From contig NC_134280.1 in NCBI RefSeq assembly GCF_949628215.1, forward strand, positions 49,812,621 to 49,876,620: DNA of 64,000 nt, written 5' to 3'. Made by a program: the position numbers and the translations under genes. This document shows, one piece after another, positions 12,001 through 24,700 of the stretch. The stretch is from Phalacrocorax aristotelis. Taxonomy: Eukaryota; Chordata; Aves; Suliformes; Phalacrocoracidae. The notes below the pieces were generated by a model. The model searched no databases and was not told where the DNA came from. It was given only the letters and a program-made list of their open reading frames with translations. Each line of letters starts with the position of its first letter. The stretch's first letter is position 1.

Positions 12001-15000
12001 TTAAAGGGAAAATTATGAGATTTGTTATAATCTCATATGGCTTTACAGGACAAAAAGTATTTTGTGAAATAGAAAATATGACCACATTTCACAAAAATCT
12101 CAAGCCTTTCCCACTTACTTTTATGCTTTCAGTGGAGACAATTGCAGACCGTGTTAAATACAGTTATTTGGGAGCTGATAATACCCTATTATTATTAATG
12201 TTCTCTGATTTATGTTCCACTAAAATAAACATCTACATTTAAATCAAGTTAGACTCTTAAGAATATAATAATTAAGCTCTCCTAAAATTGTTATGTGTGC
12301 CATTGTCAGCTGCAAATCCTTTCTTCCCCTCCATGCCCCACTCTCACTGACTCTCCGGGGTCCCTGGATGCTATTCCAGGTTTGACTCTTCATCTGTTAG
12401 CCCCACATCCCTGGAAGAAGCCTCCCTCTTCCACCAGTCAGGAACTTGCACTCACCTAATCACCTTTAACCACATATTTAAATCAAGACCAGAGTTGTTG
12501 CTCAGGCTCCCTTTACTGATGTAGCACAGTAAATAATGAGGCATGATGCTGGTCAGCCTTTCAAGCAGCTGAGTCAAAAAATCTGTATGCAAATCTCTTC
12601 TCCCTCTGCCTTTATTTACAACTAATCTGTTCCTTTTTCATTTTGCCATGCATTTCCTACTGCTTAGCTTCTGTCATCAGTGTGCAACACATTTTTCAGC
12701 TGATGAATGACTTATCCATACAATATGAGCCCATGCTAGCTCCAATCATTGTCTGCACCATGTGTTCCTGCCATAAGTATTTGAAGGCTTATTTGGTCAT
12801 TTCCTGACTTTCATGTCCTTATTAAAAGACCAATACAGACCCTTTGATAGACTACCAATAGCCTGCTAAATCACCTCCTCACCTAGCTACCCAGTCAGCC
12901 TCTCAAGCACTGCATTACTTCAGTTGCACAGTTCCAATAATAAAGTCTCATATTTTTTTCTAGGCCTCAATTACATTGTTCTCACTGACACCAATAAAGT
13001 CTTGTTTCAGGAAACAGAAGAATTAACCACAATCTTTATTTATTTACATCCACATAAAATAAAACCTAGCTAGAGTTGTTAAAGAACCTGGCACAGGTTT
13101 AGAAACTTAATTACAGTATCATAGAATCAGTCAAAACACCAGCTGCTCTTTCTCTCCTGTATCTCTTCCATCAGCTACATATCATTCACTATTTAATAAG
13201 AAGATTCAGTAAAGATTAAAACTCATCCTAAACCATATCTATTATGCAATCACATCTTTACCTTGCTGCTATAGCTAAGCAGCATCTATGGGGAATAAGT
13301 AAACAAATAACTTCTAAAAAGAAACATTAATGTAGTCTTCTACCATGAAGCCCAGATTACTGCACCTATGACACAGTTCTGCCACTTCCGTGGCTCAGAA
13401 ACTACTTGCGTGTAAATTTGAGAAATGCATTGAAGAAGTCTACCCTTCCCACCAAGATGAAAAACAAAGAATTAATCAGCCAAATAAGATCTAAAATAAT
13501 TCCTACTATATACAGTTATCTGACAGGTAGCAAAAAATATTTTTAAAGGTCAATAGAGATGTGGAATGCAGCACTAAATACTGATTAATCAGGATAGGAC
13601 TGGTAGTTGATACAAGATCAAGTTAACCACCTAGTGCTGTAAATAATTACTGCTCTTGTAAATTTAACATCCATGAGTACAGCAAGAGAGGCATATGTTC
13701 AAAAAAAGGGCCATTTTTATGTACATGGACGAAAAAGGATGCAACAGTGTTCTTCCAGGCAGTCTGTCAGGCATTGGCTACCACCCACATAACAGTTGCG
13801 GGTATAAGTCAATAGGTAGCCTTACAGTTTCACCTAGGACACTTTCCAGCCAGTCAAGACATTTTTGCTGATCCAAACTGGGTTTGCATCAGATGGCATT
13901 TTGGCTGTAATATGTTCAGAAACGCAGGAAAGCCACAGCAAGATTTTCACTGTCAATTAAATACACAAGGAATTTTCCAGGAGCACGTATTCTGTATATT
14001 CATTTCAGATGCTCTTCAGAGGGCGGGAAGCTGGAAAAGAACTCCCAGGTTAACATTAGCACTAGCAGGACTGAAAATAGGAATGAAGTATTGTGTCAAA
14101 ATATATACCTGAAAAACACGAATGCAATCCAGAAACCTTAGTAAATGAGTGCTACACTAAACTTAGATTAATATAGTAATTGTCTGTGATATTTAAAAAT
14201 CAGCTCTTTGTGATGTATTGGATACACCCAAGTATACATACTCTTACTATTTCTTTTATTAGTAACAATTTGTTCTACAGTGGGATTAGTTATGGTACTT
14301 ACCTGTAACGTACTTTCCAAACTGGCTAATCATTCCCTGCATCAGCATAAAAGGTTGCTGTATTTTCTCCCCATTTGTGGTGGAAAAATATGTGCAAACA
14401 TTTCTGAGTAACATTAGTAAAACTACGAAGCCTTGATGTAACTAAGGACTGGTGTGTGAGAAAGAATGTCCGGGCCTGCACTTGGACTGTATGCTCCAGG
14501 TCCTCTCAAGGGACTGAGAAATTTGATTGATTTCTTGGCTGGCTGTTTGACTTTCCCTCTAAATATAAAGTTTACCTACACCTCTACAAAATCCAAGATT
14601 CCCCTCCCCCCTTATTTTTTTAAAGCCAGCAAAAAACTGATAAATATCTGTCAACAAGCAGTTCATCAAATAGCGATGTGAAGCTTTGGTATATCAAAGG
14701 GCAAGAGATCATAGAACAGGCATTTGTCTAAAATGTAGCCAGAATTTCCAAAGAGCTCAAGGATAATTTTTTTCAGGTGCTCAGCATCCACCTCCATAGG
14801 CAAATCTTCAGAAGTGCTCAAAGCCATGCGTGCTAAAAGTCTCTAAGAATGCTGCTAGTTGTTTTGGTTCTTAAAAAGAAGCCAAGCTTTTTGGAAAGCC
14901 TGTCCCCTTTGAAATATTTCTGCTAAAGGATATTACAATATCCCTCAGTTATTATTTTGGGTTCTATATGTGTCTGTAGATCTCTACAAAATAATCTTAT

Positions 15001-15429
15001 TGCAAACACGATTTTTTTTGTTAAATGAAATTAAAATGCAGTCGCTTTGGAACATACCTCTTGCATTTTGTAATTTTTGAATGGCCTCCTAAGCAGCTTT
15101 GTATGAAATACTTCATCCTTGTTTTTCGGAAATTTTATATCATAAGGACATGTCATTTTTCCATTGCACCTATTTATAAAGCAGACATTCGATTTTGTTT
15201 CCTTTTCACATATATCTCTTCATAAATTAATGCCGATTTTCCCCACTACAAATATTGTGACTTTTGCAAACAGAATTACATCTGACACGTGAATCAAATT
15301 TTTCTGTTGGTTGTTGGAGTACTGCAACTACATTTTACTAAAACCTTATTTCTGAATAAAATACAGAGAACAGCCTTAGAAAACAGTGCTAACTGTTGTA
15401 GTTATCAATAAGAAAATTCAGGAAACTGA
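9079..15429. other. Intergenic DNA, no gene recognised
   Basis: A purine-rich stretch (GGAAAGAAAGGAAAGGAAAA-like) lies at about 9,295-9,350 just after the CR1. The rest is AT-rich single-copy-looking DNA with frames of 96 codons or fewer and no recognised domain. Isolated ATCATAGAATCA (13,125) and ATCATAGAAC (14,711) words are too short to call CR1. Confidence 0.7.
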
Positions 15430-15840
15430 AAAAAATGGAATACAATTTAATAATAGGGTCAAGTGAAAAATGCTACACTTACACAGGTGTGTTCAACTGT
15501 ACAAAAACAGAATGCGGAATGATTGTCCATAAAATAATTTTGAGTACATGGAGGCAGGGGATCTATCTGAGCACAGGCTGCACTTAAGTAAGTATTATGC
15601 TGCCACAACAAAGAAAAAAGTGAGAGAGGCCAACGTTACCCTCAGATGTGTAAAGAAGAGCACAGCCTGATAGACACATGAAATATCTGTTGTCAGTGTT
15701 GGTAAGACTTTAGCTGGAATACTGAGCCTAGGACTGGGAATCCCACTCCAACAAATGTGGTATCTGGAATTGGCATAGAGGAAAGCAAGAGAGAGGGGTC
15801 TTCAAAAGACTGCAAGGACTAGAGGACTAGAGCTTGTTAG
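15430..15840 (+). mobile_element. Ancient CR1/L3-like LINE relic (ORF2 end)
   Basis: Weak but ordered similarity to the region of CR1/L3 ORF2 that reads roughly K-C-x-x-L-H-x-G ... DLGVIV ... LGCI ... RPHLEYC-QFW. Here CGGAATGATTGTCCATAAA could match the LGVIVHK part. Further on, TTAGCTGGAATACTGAGCC followed by AGGACTGGGAATCCC matches ...LEYCVQFW.... Many stops and shifts are present. Borders are rough. Confidence 0.45.
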
Positions 15841-16386
15841 CTAAAAATAAAAAAAACGTTAATTACACTTACTGTTGCAAAAAGGATAGGAGGATAGGTA
15901 TTATCTCTTTTATCAGTGACACCTCCAGCTGGGAGGAGTGCAATTCCAAGGTGATAATCAACTCTGCCAGAACTGTGAGATATATTGATATGTTTCAGGG
16001 AGGGGCACCAGTAAGTGACTGAATTATCCAGTGCCAATGGAGATGAAAAAGAGAAGAAGGTGTGCACTAGTGAGATGGAGCTGGGGACGGCTCGGTGCTT
16101 GTTCAGCAGTAGAAGTGCAGGGGAAACAGGAGCACTGAGCAGGAATAAAGCATAGGGTCGTGGCAACAGAATTAGGTGTACCACCATGGTCTGAAAGTGA
16201 AGGTGATCTGATGTAGGCACCATGACCAGGAAGAAGGGTATTTCCTGTGGAAGATTCCACTTTTCGTATGGATAATGCAGGAAGACTGCACAGTGTGACT
16301 ACCAATGGTCATGTAATGTTAGGTATTTCATCAAACTGCAGAAACTTTTCAACATTTTATTAAATGGCTCTCATAATATGACTTTC

Positions 16387-16406
16387 TAAAGTGTTTTAAC
16401 ACTTTA
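16387..16406 (+). repeat. Near-perfect 20-bp palindrome
   Basis: TAAAGTGTT and AACACTTTA (9-bp arms) are separated by TT. Confidence 0.9.
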
Positions 16407-16649
16407 GCATTTTAAGCATGCCTTCTCAAGCTGTTACTCCAAAGATATGTTTTCAGATTTTCATTTAAACAAATTAATAGACAGGAAACCAAAACCAAGA
16501 GAGGGAAGTAACTTGACAGTGTTCGAAACCGGAGAAGTCTCTGCTGCCTTTCAAAGCTCATGAGACACTTTTCATGCTGCCACTTTTCACAGCTGCTGTT
16601 TCTGCTGAAAAGTGTAAATCAAATGTAAAATGAATTCCAGAAGACTACC

Positions 16650-16892
16650 AAAACCAAGATTAGTCTCTGCCTGGGTATAAAGGAAAAAATATTTCCGTGA
16701 GAAAATTGAGAGTTTGAACACTTCACCAAGAAAGGTTGGGGAATGTGTGTCCTTGAGGGCTTTTGAGATCCACTGGGCAAAGCTCTTTACAACATGGTGT
16801 GCCTTCCTAGTTCACCCTTCTCTGCAATAGGTGTCACACCAGAGACCTCCTGGGGTCCCTTCCCACCTTTATGATTCTGTCCTGACCCTATG
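16650..16892 (+). mobile_element. CR1 LINE 3'-end fragment, older
   Basis: The sequence follows the usual CR1 order over about 240 bp. It starts with a degraded version of the end of ORF2 (AAAGGTTGGGGAATGTGTGT, matching the usual ...GGTTGTGGAGTCTCC... stretch). CCTTGAGGGCTTTTGAGATC then matches ...CTTGGAGATATTCAAAAC.... It ends with AGAGACCTCCTGGGGTCCCT followed by TCCCACC and a tail resembling ATGATTCTGTCCTGACCCTATG. Divergence is clearly higher than in the copy at 8.2 kb. Confidence 0.75.
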
Positions 16893-17689
16893 AATTCACT
16901 TTTCCTCAAGGCTACCAGAGTTGGAGGTGACTTTTTCCTTCTAACTGGGAAAGAAATCCATTTGCAAAAGAATGCTTCATTGGTCAGTGGGTAGCATGGG
17001 GGCATTGTCTGGTGTAAGCATTTCATGAGTACACGCCTCTGCACACGAGTGTCCATGCACAGACATACACGTGGCCACAGGGCAGCGATCAGAGGCTGTG
17101 TTCAAACTTGGAGGCTCTCCAAGGCCCAAACATCCATCATTTAGATAGACTTCGATGAAAGTTTAGAAGAAATACTTGTGTATTGCTTGGCTCAGAACAC
17201 CCAGGAAGGAGAGGAACTATTCCAAATTGCCTGTGGGAGTTTACAACTGGGAGCAATGGGGTAAAGTCAGGTAAAGAAAAACAGTTTGAACATCAGTAAA
17301 ATTTCCTGACTGTGTTATTAGACTGGAATAATCTCCCCTAAGGGAAGCAGTAAAAATGACATCATTTGCATCTTTGCAAACTAGACCAGACAAAGCACTG
17401 GGAAATATACTGTGGGGAATAATCCTCTAAAATGATTGCACTAATTTTTCCCATCTATTCTTTCTTCATAGGATTGCTTCATATATGGAATGTGCCATAC
17501 TCTTTTTCCTGTTACTTTATTCCCTTTCCTGTGGGCTGAGTAAAAAAAAAACCTGAAGGAAATGATACCATTCTAAATGAGAAGTAACATATTAAGACAG
17601 TTTGCATTTTTATTTAAAAAAAGACATCTTTTCTTTTTAAAATATAACCAGTGATATTCTCTGGGATAATGACACACTTCAGTACACTA

Positions 17690-17920
17690 GGCAATTAGGT
17701 TTGCCTTAAATTAATTATTGTTTGACATGCTGCTCATACAAATACTCGTGTAACAGGAGGAAGTCAGTTTGACCTTAATTATTGACTGTAAATAATCCCT
17801 GAGTTGTAACTAAGTAGTGCCTTTTAAAATGTAATTATTATAATACCAGAGTTACAGAGCTCATTGATTTATAATTACTTAATTGTTTATATCCTTTAAA
17901 CCACAGGTGTGATAGGTTCA
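17690..17920. promoter_or_regulatory. AT-rich block with repeated TAAT homeodomain-like words, CNE-like
   Basis: Several TTAATTA, CTTAATTA and TAATTA words occur within 230 bp. A RUNX-like AACCACA (17898-17904) overlaps a CAGGTG E-box. Composition resembles vertebrate conserved non-coding elements, but conservation cannot be seen from one sequence. Confidence 0.25.
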
Positions 17921-18694
17921 TCATGCCTGCATGCACTAGCCTGGAAACTGATGAAGTATGACCAAGAACTTGGACTAACGTTATCTCCCACAGCTAAATA
18001 ATCATTCCAGTCAAGGACAGTAGCAGTCATTAGATGGCTAATAGACTGTGGGAAATGAGGTGGTCATTTCAGTAGACATCCTTCAGAACAGCAAGGAGGG
18101 GAGAGCGGAATACAAAATATAGGCACATCCAGAGTCCTGAGCTCTCACCACTAACTCAGATAAACAGCTACTTCTTTGTGAGTCTGATTTTACACTTTTA
18201 GTGTCATAATGTATAATGCGCTACTGGAAACAGTGGTAACTGCTACTGAGAAACAGAAAACTCATGCAATGTTGACATTTTCTCCTTCTCCTAAACACAG
18301 GATATGTAGTTTGCACACTTGCATGCAAGGGAGAGACTGTCATTTTATTTCTCATGCCTTGCACCTCACTCAACATGTTAAAACCATTTCACAGAGAGAG
18401 TTCAAGCCACACACATGGCCCTCTTGTCTTTAGTATATTCAGTGCTTTCTCTGCCACTATCTGGTAATCACGATCCAGACCACTCTGTTGTATTACATAT
18501 ATTTCTGCATTGTGAGTGGAAAAAAAAAGGAGGTATAAATAATAAAGTATTTAAAAGTAGTCAGCATGGCACACTTTCACTTAAATTGTAATCCCACCTG
18601 CCAGAGGAGTGGAAAGGCCAACACCTTTTCAAATCTTAATTCTGAGAAATTGAAATCCTGCATTTTTTGGTAAAGATCCTACTATATTTTGCTC

Positions 18695-18710
18695 AAAAAA
18701 AAAAAAAAAA
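18695..18710 (+). repeat. Poly(A) run, 16 nt
   Basis: An uninterrupted A run with no recognisable element beside it. Confidence 0.93.
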
Positions 18711-21700
18711 GTGGTATTTAGCAACAATCTGTGTGGATTTTATAGCATTAGAAGTTTGACTTGGTTCAAATAAGGCTTGGTTAAAATCTTTTGCTGCCTT
18801 ACAGTGTAGTCAAAACCATCAGCTAAGAAGCATGTGAATCCTCTTTGTTACAGAAGTAGACTCTAGAAGGTATGGTAGAACTATGAACTGACCATTCAGA
18901 TAACTATGCTAGCCATAAGAGTATCCACAAAGCAGGTCTCAGGAATAAGACATTATGTATGTTCTCAGTATTCACACAAATTCTTACCTATTTCTTAAAA
19001 ATGTAATATATTTTGAAAGCCGGGGAAAACTTGTTCTGTGTTACACCATTGAAGAAGTTTCTACTAGAAATTTCTTCTGAGTATGCCCAAGACACTGAAG
19101 GTGAGAATGAAGGTTTTTGTGCAAGCTGTACGTACAGTTTAGGGGTTAAAGCAATTAACCCTTTAAGGATTTGAAGATCCTGTTCCAAACTCAGGCTTTC
19201 CTAGTCTGTACAGCATGGAGGAAAAAAAATACTAGCACTGTTCATCTCAATTTCTGCACTCCTGTAAAGGGAATATTAGCGATGCAGGTTCACCAGTCAA
19301 GTTACATCTAAATTCCCCATGGTAAATGAGACTAAAGAAATGCAAACTATTCTAGTACTCTACAATCCAGATGGAGTGATAATGCCTTGCTTGTTATTAC
19401 CAACATTCCACAGCAATTAGGGAATTGCGGCAGAATCCTAAATCTATGGGAGAAAATCAGATTGCCTCAAAGTGTGGTCCTGTCCCATCATGTGACTGAA
19501 AGTGTAGGATTAAAGGAATTGCTATCTCAGTGTTTCTTGTGCACTTTTTAGTTTATAATTGAAAGTGCTGTTTTTTTCAACTGTCAGTTATGCAAATACA
19601 ACACAGGCCCTTGCCCTTCTATGTACCCGCACCAGTCATCAAGGCTTTGCAGCCAAACTCTGCTCCCAGTTCTACCTGCACAGACCTATTCCTTCCAGTC
19701 TTTCTGTGATATATCAACAATGGGCAAAGAACAACTTGCTTAAATGTAGGAGCCATCCATTCCCAAGTGTTGATTCCCTTGGAAAGCTGATAAGCTCCTC
19801 TTATCTATTCTGTTTTTGAGATACAGCATGAAGAAAAAGCATAAATTAAAAAAAATTAATTCATTCACAAAAGTTTCATTTATCTTCCTTAGCTTCAATG
19901 CCTACTGAAGAAAATAATGTTTACATTGCTGGTATCTTGTGATTTTCTAACAATATTTTTCTTTAATATTTTAGAACAGTAGCTTCTAACTGAAGTCTGG
20001 GAGTGGTTCTTAGCTGATCACTAGAACTGCAGTGAACGGCACATTTGGTTAAAATTTAACTGAGGTGGTGGAGGATAGCCTTTAAGAAAACCTGAGGGTT
20101 GATTTTGATCCATCAAACCACAACATTCAGGAACCAAAGAAAACTAAGGAAAACCAGGGAACTTTGAAGCGCTGTGATCTAAGTACATGCACTGAGATAT
20201 TTTAAAGACTTGATACTTAGAGATGACTACTTGAGACTAAAAAACCCCAAAGAAACAAAAAACTCACCACATCAGTACAGAATGATCGTGAGCACTCAGA
20301 AATAAAATTGTCCAGGTCCACAGTAAACTCTTTTACTGGGATAAGTTAAACAAATAACACCTCCCTCAACAGTTCCTAATAGAAGTCAATTACCAATTCA
20401 TTCAATATTTTTTCCCCTCATTGGACAAAAAGACATATCAGTGAGGCATTCCCCAATACAGTTATCAGTGCCTGTTCCAATATTTAGCCCATATCTAGGA
20501 AAGTCCTTCTGCTTCTGCATCACCCTGTCTGACAAGAAGAAAATCTCTTCTTCTTCCCCATGCCATGTGGGCATAGAGGTGTAGGGTCCTGCACCTGTAC
20601 CCTCTGTAATTACTGTATGGAAAAACAACAAATATATTGAAACCGTCCTCTGTTGATGGCAAGGCACATCCTTAAGGAATGCTATTCCACAGAGGGGAAT
20701 TGGGAAGAACAATTGCTGAAGGCATGTCCACAAGTGCAGACAGAAAGGCCAGTAAGACCCTATAAAACAGTTCTAAGCTTGTGCAACATGCGTCCTAGAG
20801 AGGCCTGCTCATTCAAATTCATCAGCAGAGGCTTGCTTTCTCCTCCTCCACTACTGCATGAACTCAGTCCATTTTCAGAAACATTATCTATATATAAAAG
20901 TAACCTGTGCACAAAAAGCTACTATTAAAAAAATTTGAATTATAGTAGTACCAATGAGGTAGGGCCTTAGTTTTTTAAAGGATTTGTGTACATAACAAAG
21001 AGACAGCCCCTACACCAAAAAAAAAAAAGATCAAAGCATAAGAGTAACTTTGATAATTGACAGTCTTACTTGAGGACACGAAACACCAAATAAATAGAGA
21101 CACCTCCCTGTGTTTCACTCTTCATCCTCCCAGAGGGGAGGTTCTGCAGGCATGATGCCCTGTTCATACAGGACCTATTAGTACAGGGTCTAGCACATTT
21201 TTAACCCTCTTCTAATTAAGATTTGTAAGTAGTAAAACAAAGATTGGTGTTGCTCCTAATTAAGTACATCTGTTTCCACCCAGAGTACTTTTCTGTCAGC
21301 TTGAAGGAACACCAAGGACTGGCAAAACAGACGCCTTGAATTAGTACAGAAGTCATACGTGCTGACATGCATAATATAAGCAGATTGTCCCACTTTTCCA
21401 CCCACTGAATTCTTGTTGCTAATCTAATTAATACCCTCTGACTATTTCAGATGGTCATTTGGCAAGTGACAGCAAAGATAAAATGCTCGGGTGTCTTGTG
21501 ACACATACCAGGTTTTTGTCTGCCCCATTTCCAACACACTTTTCTTTGTTCTGTTTCTCTCCTCCTTTATCTCTCTCCTTACTGTTCACTCCTTGCAAAC
21601 ATGGTGCTTCTGCTTCCCAGCTTTTGGGAGAAGTATTGAGATACAAAGAACCTAGTTGAATTGGAAGCCCAATGTATCTCTCTCTTTTCCTTATATTTTT

Positions 21701-24700
21701 CAATTTATTGCCTCTGTTCTCCTGTGTGCCCCTTCTTCTTTTGCATCTCTTCTCACCTCTCCCATCTGCAATACTACCTGCTCCTCATTTTGCCTGTAGG
21801 CTTTTCATGCAGCCTTCACAAACTCATCCACCATCTACTGGTAGGGTGTTGATCTAGAGACTACAGCTAGGGCTGAGGGCCATGCTGGGCTGGGTATAAC
21901 CCACGGAGCAGGAGGACAGTCCTCACCTAGAGATCTTGCAGACTAAGTATTTGAAGGCACAAGGAGTGAAGGAAACAAGGGGGACGCAGATCTGGTATAT
22001 GGTAAAATATTTATGTTTACTATATGTTTGGCCATTTTCATGTGTTCTGGGAACAAGTAAGAAGCACCGAAGATGTAGGGTGGTGGCTTCTTTGGCAAAC
22101 ACCAAGGGAATATATTTTCCCCTCCTCATTCTCCTACTCCCTCACCTCAGACTGAGGCTAAACAAAGCCAAGAACAACCATGGTGAAACAAACAGGGAAA
22201 CTGCTAGAGTTTTTGGACTTGAGGTGGTCTGGAAATTTTTATTTAGCGTTGACATGTTTTCAGTAATAAGAGCACACACCCCCAAAAGAAAAACCAAAAA
22301 AACCCAAAACTGTCTTCCCAAGGGAAGGGGTACCAAACAGCAAAACTCTGATTGTAACTCCAGAATGATAGTTAACTAGTATGTGTACATGTGATATATC
22401 TCACAGAAGAGGCTCTTTTACAGGTACTGAGTGAATGGAAGCAGTGCTTCAAATATTTTAATACTTGTTTATGGGGAAAACAACAAAAGCTGCACACAGA
22501 CACAGGAGTGTGGGAGCAAACAACACCGTCTCTGCAGAATGGATAGGTTAATGAAAAGCATAGAAAAGGGAGGGGGTGAGCGGATCAGAGCTCCTTTGAA
22601 TGAAAACCTGGTGTTTGTCAACCTTTTATATCTAACATTCCTGCACTCCTCACAAATGACTCATCTTCTCTATTCAGAAGACACTGCCTACATAACTAAC
22701 ACTACTATAAAATGTCTGATCCAAATTCCACCTAACTCAGCTGGAAGAAGTAAAGAAATTGTGAAGACAACCCCAAAATTTAAGCAGGGACCACTGAGTG
22801 AGCGCAGGGAGTAAATCCAGTTAATATATTTTTTAACCTGAATTTCAAGTATTCCTGTAGCAAGGAAACAGTCATAGTATGACTAAGGAGGTTTGTATGA
22901 AAATATAGTCCTTGTGTTATAAAATGGTCTTTTCTTATTTAAAGAGGACTAGCAGAACTGTGTATTTTCTTTTATGCAAACCCTACTCTAACAGAGGAGT
23001 ATTCTTTAACAAAAAGGCTTGAGAGATAAAACTCACACTGTACCAAGCCCAATCTTTCACACAGCTTTTGTTATGTTGGAACAATTTAACATGTTGCTGG
23101 CAATAAATACAGTAATTACATTCAGTCAGACAGAAAAAATAAAGACCGAGGACCTGAATTCTTTATCACCATAGCTCTTATACTAGATCAAAAAACTTCC
23201 CTTGTTAGTTGCACCATTCTATTTTCTCTTTGGGAAGTCACTAGAGGGCATCATCACCTACTCAATCTTGCCTGCAGACCAAGTCAGAGTGTTCATACCT
23301 TACTGTCCAGAAGCTCACCAGGGAATAGGATGGGTGCACCCACGCTGCTGCCTGTAGGATTGCCCTCTGCAGAGCTCTGAAAACTCAGCTTTCCAGTTGT
23401 TCCCACAGCCCTAGCAGAGGGGGACCTTCAGGGCACCATGAAAATGGCCAACTTTGGATCACAGCAGAGAGGAGAATTCAGGAATACTTGGCTCTAAGCA
23501 CCCTTTAGCACTCAGCACGCACACCAGAGGAGCGTGGAGTGCTCACCCCCTGGTTGGAGCTATCACTTGCTTCACAACTACCTCTGCACAGCAGCTTCCT
23601 CTCAACTATCTCTTAAAAATGGAATTACTAAACAGAGATGTCCATCAACTGCCTAATACTCTCACTTCTTTGTAGGGTTATCTCTAGAAGTGCTCACATA
23701 GTGACTTTTCCAAATTCCCTGGCAATTTGAAAAGACGAAGTGCTGTGTAGACCATTAGAAGATTATTAACTTTGTTAGACCGAGGGCAAAAATCATCTCC
23801 CACAGCTTCATCATAAACGTGCAGCACCCATACAACAGCCCAGGTCCCATTTTAACACTAGCGCTCTTACAGTGAGCATGCCAGTAGAAAGATCTGGGTG
23901 TTGCATGAACTACAAACACAGGGGAGAAGGGCCAGCTGCTGACTTGCATATTTACACACAGCTGCTTTACGCCCATTCTTTATTTATCCCTTTCTCTCTT
24001 GCTTCTTGTGCTTTCTAAAAAGTCCCCGGTGGGTCACCTCCACAGTTTGCTATTCATCGCCATGAGCACAACCCCCATGTGGGGAGTCCCTGTGTGGACC
24101 CCCACAAACCCTGTCCCAGGATTCCTTAATAACATCACTACTTGGACAGCTTTGCTGGAGGTAAAGCATGCACATACAAACTGGGAGTCAGGGAGCTTCT
24201 GAGCCCTTGAACCCAATTACAGACACTGCTCCACACATACAAATTCACACCAGGGTGAAAAACAGGTACATGCTGCTCCCTGCGTATCGCCAGCATGTTC
24301 CAGCCCCACAACCCAGGAGTGGTGTGGGTGTGATGTGGCCACGGGACTTGTGTTGCCCTGTCTGTGTCCAGGCATGGCACCTGCTCCTCAGCTAAATGCA
24401 GGGCAGGAGAGTTTTCTTTCATGCCTCACTACCTACATTTTCCAAATTATCTTCTGTGGGTGGGGAGCTGTAACGTCTTGAGATAGGTCTTCATCCATCA
24501 GAGGACTTGGAAGGAAGCACCCCTTATTTCTGGAAATGATGGAGTTCAGAAAGACTGCGGACAAACGACATGATGGATCATTGCATACAAAATTCATCTA
24601 TGTCTCATCAGGGTCTTCCAAGAACAGCTTTGGACCGTCTCCAAAGCCTGGAGCAGTGCAAAAAGCACCTGAAGTTCCAGTGTCAGAAACACCTGTTATA

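Noticed and set aside
13121..13140. ATCATAGAATCA word as a CR1 tail
   Set aside because: Only 12 bp match and the expected reversed 3' UTR does not follow.
15837..16305. 128- and 93-codon minus-strand frames
   Set aside because: They begin inside the end of a LINE relic and encode low-complexity hydrophobic and serine-rich peptides; probably chance.
21936..22379. 147-codon plus-strand frame
   Set aside because: Overlapped by other frames on both strands, no homology recognised and no splice or promoter context.
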